A stretch of DNA of 5,634 nucleotides from an uncultured Methylobacter sp. Its GTDB lineage: Bacteria; Pseudomonadota; Gammaproteobacteria; Methylococcales; Methylomonadaceae. The position numbers were made by a program, and so were the translations under genes. The notes beneath the pieces were generated by a model. The model saw nothing but the letters and a program-made list of their open reading frames with translations. It was not told the origin of the DNA and ran no database searches. Where the stretch lies: the NCBI GenBank assembly GCA_903831545.1, contig CAIKYI010000233.1, positions 1 through 5,634 on the forward strand, written 5' to 3'. Positions 1 through 4,998 of the stretch are shown one piece after another; within the stretch, counting starts at the first letter, position 1; every line of letters starts with the position of its first letter.

Positions 1-867
1 CGCGATGATATTTATGCCTTTGCTTGTGTGATATACGAAATACTGACCGGCAAACAATTTTACAAACAAAAGATTCACAAAGCCGCGCCTATCCCCGGGT
101 TAAATAATCGGCAAATGGAAATTTTAAACAAATCGCTGGCTTTTGAAAGAGACCTGCGTACCGGCAGTATCAATGAATTATTGGAAAAACTGCGCCCCGT
201 TAAAACTCCCTGGGTAAAATATATCAGCATCAGCGGCGGCGTATTGGTCATTATCGGACTGGTACTATGGCAGCTATTGGCAACGGTTCCCGAACCAAAA
301 AGTCCGGCCGAAGCCCAGGCTTTGCAGCCAACGCCTGATGTAACAGCGCCAATCGCCCAGATTGCAACGCCTGCTCCGCAGGTCACACCCACTCAAGTCC
401 AACCTCAGGCTATCCAACAACCCGAACCCGTCGTTCCCACGCCCGAACCAACGCCAGTTAAACAGGAACTCGATTATGTTTCAGCAAGTCCAGATGGCAT
501 TGTGCAGTTACAAACATCAAAACCCGACTATAAAAATGGCGAGCCTTTTCAGTTAAGCTTTACCCTGGCTCAGCCAAGCTATGTTCGAGTTATTGATCGT
601 GATACCAGGGGCGCTCTAACAACGTTACGCCCTAATCCACGTCAGCCGGATAAGTTACTACCGGCCGACAAAGAACAAATATTCCCGCCTAACGGTGTTG
701 AAGCGCCTGTAGAAGGCCCTTCCGGGGACAGCACAGTCACCATCGTAACGAGCACACAACCCTTCTCAAAATCATTAAAATTGCTTAATGCTGATGGCAG
801 TGTTTCAGATCAAGTGCAAAACGGCGCTTATTCCTGGACTCAAATCCGCTATACCTTGCACCGATAA
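1..867 (+). CDS. Ser/Thr protein kinase with C-terminal DUF4384-like domain, 5' truncated by window edge
   Basis: The reading frame is open from the first base, so the start lies upstream and 288 residues are visible. Residues 1-17 (RDDIYAFACVIYEILTG) match kinase subdomain IX of bacterial Hanks-type kinases. Residues 35-64 (KSLAFERDLRTGS) match the end of the C-lobe with its conserved Arg. The catalytic loop and ATP-binding lobe are outside the window, so activity cannot be judged. A hydrophobic segment at about 74-93 is a probable single transmembrane helix. It is followed by a Pro/Gln/Thr-rich linker (about 97-155) and a domain at about 165-260 with the pattern of DUF4384 (YKNGEPFQLSFTLAQPSYVR, then PNPRQPDKLL and FPPNG). 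The layout suggests a cytoplasmic kinase with an extracytoplasmic sensory or binding domain. Substrate is unknown. The next coding start is 17 nt downstream, so it is probably cotranscribed with the 307-aa gene. Confidence 0.88.
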   Translation, partial: RDDIYAFACVIYEILTGKQFYKQKIHKAAPIPGLNNRQMEILNKSLAFERDLRTGSINELLEKLRPVKTPWVKYISISGGVLVIIGLVLWQLLATVPEPKSPAEAQALQPTPDVTAPIAQIATPAPQVTPTQVQPQAIQQPEPVVPTPEPTPVKQELDYVSASPDGIVQLQTSKPDYKNGEPFQLSFTLAQPSYVRVIDRDTRGALTTLRPNPRQPDKLLPADKEQIFPPNGVEAPVEGPSGDSTVTIVTSTQPFSKSLKLLNADGSVSDQVQNGAYSWTQIRYTLHR

Positions 868-884
868 AAATTCTAAGGTGGCTC

Positions 885-938
885 ATGTGGAAAACGAATC
901 CACCGTCAATTGAAGTGATAACTAAACGTAAGACATGA
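885..938 (+). CDS. possible 17-aa leader ORF, translationally coupled
   Basis: This very short ORF reads MWKTNPPSIEVITKRKT. AAGG at 875-878 lies 6 nt before its ATG, a much better ribosome binding site than the one before the next gene. Its stop TGA (936-938) overlaps the ATG of the 307-aa gene (935-937) as ATGA, the usual geometry for translational coupling. It may exist only to deliver ribosomes to the next start. Another possibility is that it is the true N-terminus of the downstream protein separated by a frameshift or sequence error. I recognise no family, and no codon statistics could be run on so few codons. Confidence 0.35.
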   Translation: MWKTNPPSIEVITKRKT

Positions 939-1858
939 GAAAAATAGCCACCAAAGTGTTAAAACAAATAAACAAGGCCAATGCCAGAAAAGTTATTGAT
1001 CTCACTGAGTATCGACAACAAAAAAAAGCAACAGAAGACCTGTTCAATCAAATAATCACGACAGAAACAGCCATTAGAACGGGACATGATCCCTTACATG
1101 CTATTTATATTCATACCCAAAACTTACTATCGATACTCGTAGAAGCCTTACAAGCTATTCCCGAACCTGCCTTAAGTCGTTTGTTCAATACCGTTGAAGC
1201 GGCTGATGATGCCTATGTTCCAAGTAATCCTCCCATGAGCCCCCTGACGAAAAGTTATTTTAATTGCTGGCTATTGTTTGATATTACAACTGGATTAAAC
1301 AAAGAATCTCTCACGACAATTATCATCGATCTGGCAAATCAGTTGGGTTTACACAAAGACATGCTAGAAGTCATGCAGACGATGCAAAACTCTCGAATGG
1401 GCATTTATGAATTTATGGGACGAAAAGGTAACAAAATTTTATTAAGAGAGCTAACAGGCAATGCGGTCATTCCCTGTATCTGCCCTGCGGGTTACCAGGG
1501 AAAACAGCAAGGTGAACTGTGGTTTGTAAGAATTCTACCGCCTGTCTTAGCGCCATTTGATTACAGTGTAATCTTCACTACACCCTATGTGCTTAACCCC
1601 GACAAGAATAGCTGGGAAGCGTATCTTAACCGCACAATTAGTGATAAGAAAACCAAGACAACGGCAAATTCTCTGGAAAATTTAATGAAACAGGGCTTGT
1701 CCTATAATTATTGGAATGAATATATCTTTCAGGCCTATTCTAATCACAAACCTGACGTTATTTATCTTCAAGGTTTGCCTGATGTCAGTTCATCCAGACC
1801 TCATCACACCGATGTGCCCAAGTTTGCATCACTATTACCGGATACCCATTTATCATGA
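935..1858 (+). CDS. conserved-looking hypothetical protein, 307 aa
   Basis: I do not recognise this family. The protein is soluble, with no signal peptide or transmembrane helix. The N-terminus (1-45) is basic, then polar and probably helical (VIDLTEYRQQKKATEDLF). The middle (about 50-150) is largely helical. Residues 155-220 look like a beta-rich core with GIYEFMGRKGNKILLREL, a Cys pair at C181 and C183 (CICP), GELWFVRILPP and YSVIFTTPYVL. The C-terminal part contains YWNEYIFQAYSNHKPDVIYL and LPDVSSSRPHH, the most motif-like stretch, with several His residues. No catalytic signature is evident. The ATG at 935 is the first in frame after a stop at 911-913 and has only a weak Shine-Dalgarno of its own. 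It overlaps the stop of a short upstream ORF. Position directly behind a membrane kinase suggests a functional link, possibly as target or partner, but this is inference. Confidence 0.85.
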   Translation: MRKIATKVLKQINKANARKVIDLTEYRQQKKATEDLFNQIITTETAIRTGHDPLHAIYIHTQNLLSILVEALQAIPEPALSRLFNTVEAADDAYVPSNPPMSPLTKSYFNCWLLFDITTGLNKESLTTIIIDLANQLGLHKDMLEVMQTMQNSRMGIYEFMGRKGNKILLRELTGNAVIPCICPAGYQGKQQGELWFVRILPPVLAPFDYSVIFTTPYVLNPDKNSWEAYLNRTISDKKTKTTANSLENLMKQGLSYNYWNEYIFQAYSNHKPDVIYLQGLPDVSSSRPHHTDVPKFASLLPDTHLS

Positions 1859-1893
1859 GCAACTAGCTTTAACCGGCCGCCAATGAACACTAT

Positions 1894-1917
1894 ATTACCT
1901 ATGGGAATGCTTTTTTT
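1894..1917 (+). terminator. weak candidate terminator in the convergent gap
   Basis: ATTACC (1894-1899) and GGGAAT (1903-1908) can form a 5-bp stem with one A/G mismatch and a 3-nt loop. GC and seven T (1911-1917) follow, the order expected of an intrinsic terminator for the plus-strand unit. The stem is short and AT-rich, so the call is tentative. No matching T-tract serves the minus-strand operon, which converges from the other side. Confidence 0.25.
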
Positions 1918-1930
1918 GCCAATTACCTTA

Positions 1931-2227
1931 TCACGTCATCTCACCAGACTCATTAAAATTAATCTCCCTCACTTCATCATCTTCACTTATTTGGGCGCGC
2001 TTTAGAACTCCATTATCGTAATACTGATATTGATGTTCGGATTCAACTTCGCCATACACTATCTTTTGGCACAACAGCATTCTGTCCTGGGCATCAAAAC
2101 GACTGCGGAAATACGTGTTTCGGTTATTCAAGCTTGCTTCCGATATTTCATTCACCAGCTTTAAAGGAAGTTTAATACCGCTGTAACTTACAAAATAACG
2201 AAATTCGCTCTGATGTTCTTGACTCAT
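1931..2227 (-). CDS. small hypothetical protein, 98 aa, possible DUF6156 family
   Basis: This is the last gene of the minus-strand nif accessory unit, 12 nt behind the 103-aa gene. It starts at ATG with no clear Shine-Dalgarno, which fits translation coupled to the gene before it. The protein is soluble and acidic at its C-terminus. Recognisable blocks are YFVSYSGIKLPLKLV (11-25), NRNTYFRSRFDAQDR (35-49), CQKIVYGEVESEHQYQYY (53-70) and DNGVLKRAQI (71-80). The second half looks beta-stranded, like small repeat-strand proteins. From memory these blocks resemble DUF6156, a small family I associate with nitrogen-fixing proteobacteria, but I could not verify that. No biochemical function is proposed. 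Its end faces the convergent 307-aa gene across 72 bp. Confidence 0.8.
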   Translation of the reverse strand: MSQEHQSEFRYFVSYSGIKLPLKLVNEISEASLNNRNTYFRSRFDAQDRMLLCQKIVYGEVESEHQYQYYDNGVLKRAQISEDDEVREINFNESGEMT

Positions 2228-2239
2228 AAGGTTTACGCT

Positions 2240-2551
2240 TTAAGAAAATAAATGGGTAGAGAGTATCTCTATGATTTGATCCAGGGCCATGTTTTCATTT
2301 TCACCAACAATATTATGCTGGGTAATGGGATATTTCAGGTCTATACCATAACGACCTGCATTTTGACCAAAAGTGTAAATATAAGCTGAAATAGTGGGGT
2401 CGTTAACTGTGCATAATTCGATGGCCTTAAAATGTTGTTCCTGATTGTTTAACGCCAGGGTATTTTCGCCATAACGATGCACCAACTCCAGTAACAGGAG
2501 TTTAAGGGGAATATCTTTATTAATTGCCCAAACATTCATACCGGCATACAA
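2240..2551 (-). CDS. hypothetical protein, 103 aa, TTG start
   Basis: I do not recognise this family. It is a small soluble protein with alternating helical segments (PLKLLLLELVHRYG at about 15-28; MALDQIIEILSTHLF at the C-terminus) and a central part with possible strands (SAYIYTFGQNAGRYGIDLKY). One Cys is present at residue 47 and there is no metal motif. The chosen start is TTG at 2551, because AAGGA (plus-strand 2562-2566) sits 10 nt upstream of it. The in-frame ATG four codons later (2539) would be 22 nt from that site and has no other. The start is 2 nt after the stop of the RseC-like gene, and the ribosome binding site lies inside that gene, so translational coupling is likely. Position inside the operon suggests a nif-related accessory role, but the sequence itself does not show one. 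Confidence 0.78.
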   Translation of the reverse strand: MYAGMNVWAINKDIPLKLLLLELVHRYGENTLALNNQEQHFKAIELCTVNDPTISAYIYTFGQNAGRYGIDLKYPITQHNIVGENENMALDQIIEILSTHLFS

Positions 2552-2553
2552 AG

Positions 2554-2991
2554 TTAAATTTTCCTTACCACAACAGGACGAGCGTAATAAGTCAGTAGAA
2601 ACAGACTTTGCGCCTTATTGATTAAGCACAGCGACGCCAAAAAACCCACTACGGCGCTGCCGGCTATCCATAAATCCTTGTTCGGTGCATTGTCCAACAG
2701 TAACCAGTCGGCAATACCCGCTCCACCAAATAAAGCGATCAATGGCACCAGATACAATAACAAAGACGCCCGAAGCAGCAGCATTTCATCAATGGCAACC
2801 ATGACTTCATCACCGGTTTTTACTTGGATGTCGCTATCAACCGGTACTGCTTTTTTTTTAAGCACACTACTGATGGCATTGGTTGTACAGGAGGCTTTTT
2901 GTTGGCAACCTCCACAGGCACTATTTTGTCCGCTTTCGACCCAGACTTGATGATTTTCAATCTTGACCACTATCGCTAATTCTTCAATCAT
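2554..2991 (-). CDS. rseC: RseC/MucC-family membrane protein (SoxR-reducing system type)
   Basis: With 145 residues it has the usual RseC size and layout. An N-terminal cytoplasmic domain carries the Cys cluster SACGGCQQKASC (C26, C29, C35), a hydrophilic beta-type region with TGDEVMVAI follows, and then come two transmembrane helices at about 71-94 and 107-125. RseC proteins in enterobacteria act with Rsx/Rnf-type complexes in reducing SoxR and modulate sigma-E signalling. Family members also accompany rnf genes. Inside a nif operon, a role with an Rnf-type electron pathway to nitrogenase is more likely than stress signalling, but that is inference. I chose ATG at 2991 over the adjacent GTG at 2994 because GGAG (2998-3001) is 6 nt from the ATG and only 3 nt from the GTG. 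It starts 12 nt after the Rieske stop and ends 2 nt before the next start. Confidence 0.88.
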   Translation of the reverse strand: MIEELAIVVKIENHQVWVESGQNSACGGCQQKASCTTNAISSVLKKKAVPVDSDIQVKTGDEVMVAIDEMLLLRASLLLYLVPLIALFGGAGIADWLLLDNAPNKDLWIAGSAVVGFLASLCLINKAQSLFLLTYYARPVVVRKI

Positions 2992-3003
2992 CACAAGCTC
3001 CGT

Positions 3004-3369
3004 TCATTCGCCAAGGGCAAGGTGTTTTTCCGTAAAACAAATGTTGCCATCAATCTCTTCAAGACGTAGCGCTTGCAAACGTTGGCCATAACAAACCGGG
3101 CTTTGACATTCGCCAGTCTTGGGATCAAAGATAAAACCGTGCATGGAACAACGCAGATATTTTCCGGTTTCATCAAAGATTGCATCCTGCTCGCAGTTTA
3201 AAGGTCTGTGCATATGCATACAATGATTGATGTACGCATAGGCAATGCCTTCAAAAATAAAGATGATGGCCGAAACAGGCTTTTTTTTAAAACTGATTTC
3301 CCGGGTTAAATAGCTGGTTTCCAGAAGTTCCTGACGGGTACAAACAAGCTTTATATTGTCATTTGCCAT
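3004..3369 (-). CDS. Rieske [2Fe-2S] domain protein, nif-linked
   Basis: This 121-aa single-domain protein has both Rieske ligand boxes: C50-x-H52 (HCMHMHRPL) and C74-x-x-H77 (RCSMHGFIFDP), spaced by 21 residues. Two Cys and two His are therefore positioned to bind a [2Fe-2S] cluster. The FDPKTGECQSP segment after the second box is typical of Rieske ferredoxins. There is no signal peptide or membrane anchor, so it is a soluble cytoplasmic electron carrier rather than a cytochrome bc1 subunit. The long spacing and the absence of an oxygenase domain also argue against a ring-hydroxylating oxygenase. AAGGA (3376-3380) is 6 nt before the ATG. It lies between nifM and the RseC-like gene, so a role in electron supply or redox protection of nitrogenase or its cofactors is likely, though the partner is unknown. 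Confidence 0.9.
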   Translation of the reverse strand: MANDNIKLVCTRQELLETSYLTREISFKKKPVSAIIFIFEGIAYAYINHCMHMHRPLNCEQDAIFDETGKYLRCSMHGFIFDPKTGECQSPVCYGQRLQALRLEEIDGNICFTEKHLALGE

Positions 3370-3442
3370 AGCAATTCCTTAACGTTTTACAGACTACTTT
3401 GTAATTTTAAAACCCTTGCAACCCTGTTTTCGTTGTCGCGCG
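3370..3442. other. 73-nt spacer between nifM and the Rieske gene
   Basis: This is the largest plain gap in the minus-strand operon. It holds a direct repeat, AACCCT at 3411-3416 and 3420-3425, separated by TGC. A 5-bp inverted repeat (GTCGC 3435-3439 with GCGAC 3446-3450) overlaps the nifM stop codon but has no T-tract behind it, so it is not a convincing terminator. I found no sigma-54 type GG-N10-GC promoter here and no clear sigma-70 pair. An internal promoter or mRNA processing site is possible but unproven. Confidence 0.4.
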
Positions 3443-4312
3443 TTAGCGACTTTCTCCGGTTTTAGGGTTTGATAAACCCGATAACCAGGCACGCTGGCAG
3501 GTGCGCTTGGCTCGCTCCTGCATCAGTTCACGTATTTTCGGCGTAGCTTTAGCCAGAGACAGGGTTTCTGCTTTTTGTATGCTCTTGCACAACAACAAAT
3601 GAAAACCGATTTCCGATTTAACGACTGAACTGATTTGGCCAGGTTTTAATTTGAACAACACCGCATCCAATTCGGGATAAAGCGTTCCGCGTGACACCGT
3701 CCCCAAAACGCCGCCTTGCAATGCCGTAGGGCACTCGGAATGTCTTAAAGCCAGATCGGCAAATTTGTGCGGTTTTTTTTGCAGTTTTTGGACCAGCTCC
3801 CGGGCACGTATTAATGCCATGTCATGCGTATTCTCAGGATAGTCAGGGTTAATACTGATAAAAATATGGCTCACTTCACGCCGCTCAGGGATGTGGAACT
3901 GTTCGGCATGAAGGTGGTAATAAAGGGCACAATCGACATCGCTAATGACCGGCGCAGCGCTGGAAATAAGCTCCAGAACGTTATTAACCTTACATTCACG
4001 ATACAACGAAGCTTCCAGGCTGACTTTGTTAAGCTGGTTTTTTTCCAGATCACTTAAAAAAATAGCCTCATCATCATAACGGTCGCGTATTTCCTGAAAA
4101 GCATCCTGCAATTCCTGCTCGGTAATAATCACGTTGGCCGCTTCAGGCGCATTCAACACCTTGTTCTCAATCATGAATTCATTAAATGCCTGAGTTTTTG
4201 CCTGGCTTAACTCAGCCTCTGCCAATTCGTGAGGCGGTTTTTTAAATAAATTTAAAGCGGCTTTTAGTATATTGTAAGTTTCCAATTGAGCCGAGTTATC
4301 AATTCTAGTCAT
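3443..4312 (-). CDS. nifM: NifM, parvulin-type peptidyl-prolyl cis/trans isomerase for nitrogenase Fe protein maturation
   Basis: NifM is required to give active, stable NifH (Fe protein) and is an SurA/parvulin-like PPIase. The 289-aa product matches the length of the Azotobacter protein. The N-terminal half (1-140) is helical with the NifM-like opening ETYNILKAALNLFKKPPHEL and LSQAKTQAFNEFMIE. The C-terminal rotamase domain spans about 145-245: REVSHIFISI with H149, FADLALRHSECPTALQGGVL, RGTLYPELDAVLFKLKPGQI and SEIGFHLLLC with H238, the standard parvulin core. An upstream in-frame ATG (4345) would add 11 residues, but AGAGG (4319-4323) lies 6 nt before the ATG at 4312, so that start is preferred. 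The extension would also run into the duplicated target site of the neighbouring repeat element. The gene follows the small interrupted ORF by 14 nt, downstream of nifW, similar to the nifW-nifZ-nifM order in Azotobacter but with no nifZ visible here. Confidence 0.93.
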   Translation of the reverse strand: MTRIDNSAQLETYNILKAALNLFKKPPHELAEAELSQAKTQAFNEFMIENKVLNAPEAANVIITEQELQDAFQEIRDRYDDEAIFLSDLEKNQLNKVSLEASLYRECKVNNVLELISSAAPVISDVDCALYYHLHAEQFHIPERREVSHIFISINPDYPENTHDMALIRARELVQKLQKKPHKFADLALRHSECPTALQGGVLGTVSRGTLYPELDAVLFKLKPGQISSVVKSEIGFHLLLCKSIQKAETLSLAKATPKIRELMQERAKRTCQRAWLSGLSNPKTGESR

Positions 4313-4318
4313 GGCAAA

Positions 4319-4323
4319 CCTCT
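4319..4323 (-). promoter_or_regulatory. nifM ribosome binding site AGAGG
   Basis: AGAGG on the minus strand lies 6 nt before the ATG at 4312 and decides the nifM start. It sits just after the stop codon of the small upstream ORF, outside the inserted element, so the insertion left it intact. Confidence 0.7.
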
Positions 4324-4326
4324 GCT

Positions 4327-4671
4327 TCATTTTCCCGTAAGGCATAGGTATCTAAACAACGCGTCATCCCGGCATGGATTGCCGAGATCCAGATGCCATG
4401 GAGGGCAAACCTTAGTATTTACATTACTTTTGGTCGTCATAAATACACATTTAGTCATGTTTTTTACATCCATGTAGCCTGGATTCGCTTCGCGCTCACG
4501 AGTCAGGCCAACCCTCGCTTTGCTCTCCCTGCCGGAATAACGTCGATTTTTACTTATGTAGATACCTTTCCCCGTAAGGACTACTGGAAACAACTCATTA
4601 AGCATGCTAATGGTGCGGTTAACCGACATACCAGACTTAACCAGTACCACATTCAAGCGTTCAGCGTTCAT
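4327..4671 (-). CDS. small nif-operon ORF carrying an in-frame repeat insertion (114 codons now, 35 before insertion)
   Basis: The ATG (4671) overlaps the nifW stop as ATGA, and an extended Shine-Dalgarno GGTGAT (4680-4685) lies 8 nt before it, so translation of this frame is very likely. The first 35 residues (MNAERLNVVLVKSG, then MSVNRTISMLNELF, PVVLTGK) are followed by 79 codons from a repeat element. These are basic, low in conserved character, and end in a second LTGK and the stop. Removing the element plus one duplication copy (237 bp) leaves exactly a 35-codon ORF ending LTGK-stop, 14 nt before nifM. I recognise no family for the 35-residue part. Its SVNRTISMLNEL stretch could be helical. 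The extended form may be made, degraded, or only serve to keep ribosomes moving toward nifM. It could equally be called a disrupted gene. It occupies the position of nifZ in Azotobacter but has no resemblance to NifZ. Confidence 0.6.
   Translation of the reverse strand: MNAERLNVVLVKSGMSVNRTISMLNELFPVVLTGKGIYISKNRRYSGRESKARVGLTREREANPGYMDVKNMTKCVFMTTKSNVNTKVCPPWHLDLGNPCRDDALFRYLCLTGK
4334..4342. repeat. left copy of flanking direct repeat (putative target-site duplication)
   Basis: CCCGTAAGG here is repeated at 4571-4579, immediately outside the inverted ends of the element. With the adjacent T residues the match extends to TTTCCCGTAAGG versus TTTCCCCGTAAGG, one C longer on the right. On the minus strand both copies encode LTGK. 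Confidence 0.75.
4344..4354 (+). repeat. left terminal inverted repeat
   Basis: ATAGGTATCTA pairs with the right end (4559-4569) at 10 of 11 positions and lies 1 nt inside the left duplication copy. Confidence 0.7.
4485..4527. repeat. internal imperfect direct repeat in the element
   Basis: TCGCTTCGCGCTC (4485-4497) recurs as TCGCTTTGCTCTC (4515-4527), matching at 11 of 13 positions and spaced by 17 nt. It lies in the right half of the element and suggests that part was built from a short duplicated unit. Confidence 0.5.
4559..4569 (-). repeat. right terminal inverted repeat
   Basis: Read on the minus strand this is AAAGGTATCTA, the partner of the left end. It lies 1 nt inside the right duplication copy. 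Confidence 0.7.
4571..4579. repeat. right copy of flanking direct repeat (putative target-site duplication)
   Basis: CCCGTAAGG, identical to 4334-4342. The 237-nt offset between the copies is a multiple of three, so the reading frame of the host ORF is kept. Confidence 0.75.
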
Positions 4672-4982
4672 GTTTTTATATCACCCAAAGCAACGAACGC
4701 CGTTTGTGGTTCGCCCATCGAGAAAACCTTGAATACTTTTTCTGTTTGCGCGTCAGACTCGACAAAATCCTGATAGGCCCGCATTAATAATTTGCTGTAA
4801 ATGGCTCGCTTGGCGGGCTCATTCTCTGGCATGTCATCAGCCGCTTTTTGCAAGTAATCATGAAAACGTTGCAGAATATGCAAGCGATTAACATGTACTA
4901 CGCTAGGCTCATAATAAAGCTGAAAATACTGTAAAAAGTCTTCAGCAGATTCCAACTCTTCCATTTCTTCTTCAAAACTCAT
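4668..4982 (-). CDS. nifW: NifW, nitrogenase-stabilizing/protective protein
   Basis: The 104-aa product carries the NifW signature: an acidic N-terminus with LESAEDFLQYF (10-20), then YYEPSVVHVNRLHILQRFHD (23-42), the hallmark conserved stretch. A helical region follows with AIYSKLLMRAYQDFVESD and a C-terminal FKVF segment. NifW interacts with the MoFe protein and is linked to its assembly and protection from oxygen in diazotrophs. Length is within the family range (roughly 85-115). An upstream in-frame ATG at 5024 would add 14 residues, but GGAG (4990-4993) lies 7 nt before the ATG at 4982 and the homology begins there, so the shorter form is preferred. It follows the 36-aa membrane ORF by 16 nt. 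Its stop overlaps the start of the next small ORF as ATGA. Confidence 0.94.
   Translation of the reverse strand: MSFEEEMEELESAEDFLQYFQLYYEPSVVHVNRLHILQRFHDYLQKAADDMPENEPAKRAIYSKLLMRAYQDFVESDAQTEKVFKVFSMGEPQTAFVALGDIKT
4680..4685 (-). promoter_or_regulatory. extended Shine-Dalgarno GGTGAT before the small interrupted ORF
   Basis: GGTGAT on the minus strand is complementary to the ATCACC part of the 16S rRNA 3' end and lies 8 nt before the ATG at 4671. It is within the 3' end of nifW and supports real initiation at this otherwise unrecognised ORF. Confidence 0.55.
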
Positions 4983-4989
4983 TGCTATG

Positions 4990-4993
4990 CTCC
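4990..4993 (-). promoter_or_regulatory. nifW ribosome binding site GGAG
   Basis: GGAG lies 7 nt before the ATG at 4982 and decides the shorter nifW start over the in-frame ATG at 5024. Confidence 0.7.
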
Positions 4994-4998
4994 GGAAA

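Larger units (their letters stand above)
4343..4570. mobile_element. MITE-like non-autonomous element, about 228 bp, between nifW and nifM
   Basis: The element is bounded by imperfect terminal inverted repeats. The left end is ATAGGTATCTA (4344-4354). The right end, read inward, is AAAGGTATCTA (4569-4559). A second inverted match lies further in: GTCATCCCGGCATGG (4363-4377) against GTTATTCCGGCAGGG (4541-4527), 12 of 15. It is flanked by the 9-bp direct repeat CCCGTAAGG. It encodes no transposase and is too short to do so, hence MITE-like. Local hairpins are possible, for example CGGCA/TGCCG at 4370-4384. The CATCCCGGCATGGATTGCCG block resembles dispersed repeats I associate with methanotroph genomes, which is recall, not a search. 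Exact ends are uncertain by a few bases. Confidence 0.7.

Noticed and set aside
75..392. Minus-strand open frame inside the kinase gene
   Set aside because: It lies antisense to the Pro-rich linker and transmembrane region of a clear kinase reading frame, and its composition reflects that linker.
2618..2950. Plus-strand open frame of 110 codons antisense to the RseC-like gene
   Set aside because: The RseC frame has Cys motif, two membrane helices and operon context, while the plus-strand frame has only low-complexity Ser/Thr-rich sequence.
3370..3442. Sigma-54 (NifA-dependent) promoter before the Rieske gene
   Set aside because: A TTGCA is present but the required GG is not found 10 nt before its GC, and no TGT-N10-ACA activator site was seen.
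3435..3450. Inverted repeat GTCGC/GCGAC at the nifM stop as a terminator
   Set aside because: The stem is only 5 bp and no T-tract follows on the minus strand, so termination before the Rieske gene is not supported.
4313..4345. Longer NifM form starting at the ATG at 4345 (11 extra residues MPYGKMKQRFA)
   Set aside because: AGAGG is ideally placed for the ATG at 4312. The extra residues run into the target-site duplication, and the NifM-like sequence begins only after the shorter start.
4334..4579. CRISPR or tandem-repeat array
   Set aside because: The repeats are one pair of flanking direct copies plus inverted ends and one imperfect internal pair, with no regular repeat-spacer pattern.
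4393..4773. Plus-strand open frame of 126 codons
   Set aside because: It crosses the repeat element and the antisense of nifW, has no ribosome binding site of note and no recognisable protein pattern. It is a by-product of the stop-poor element.
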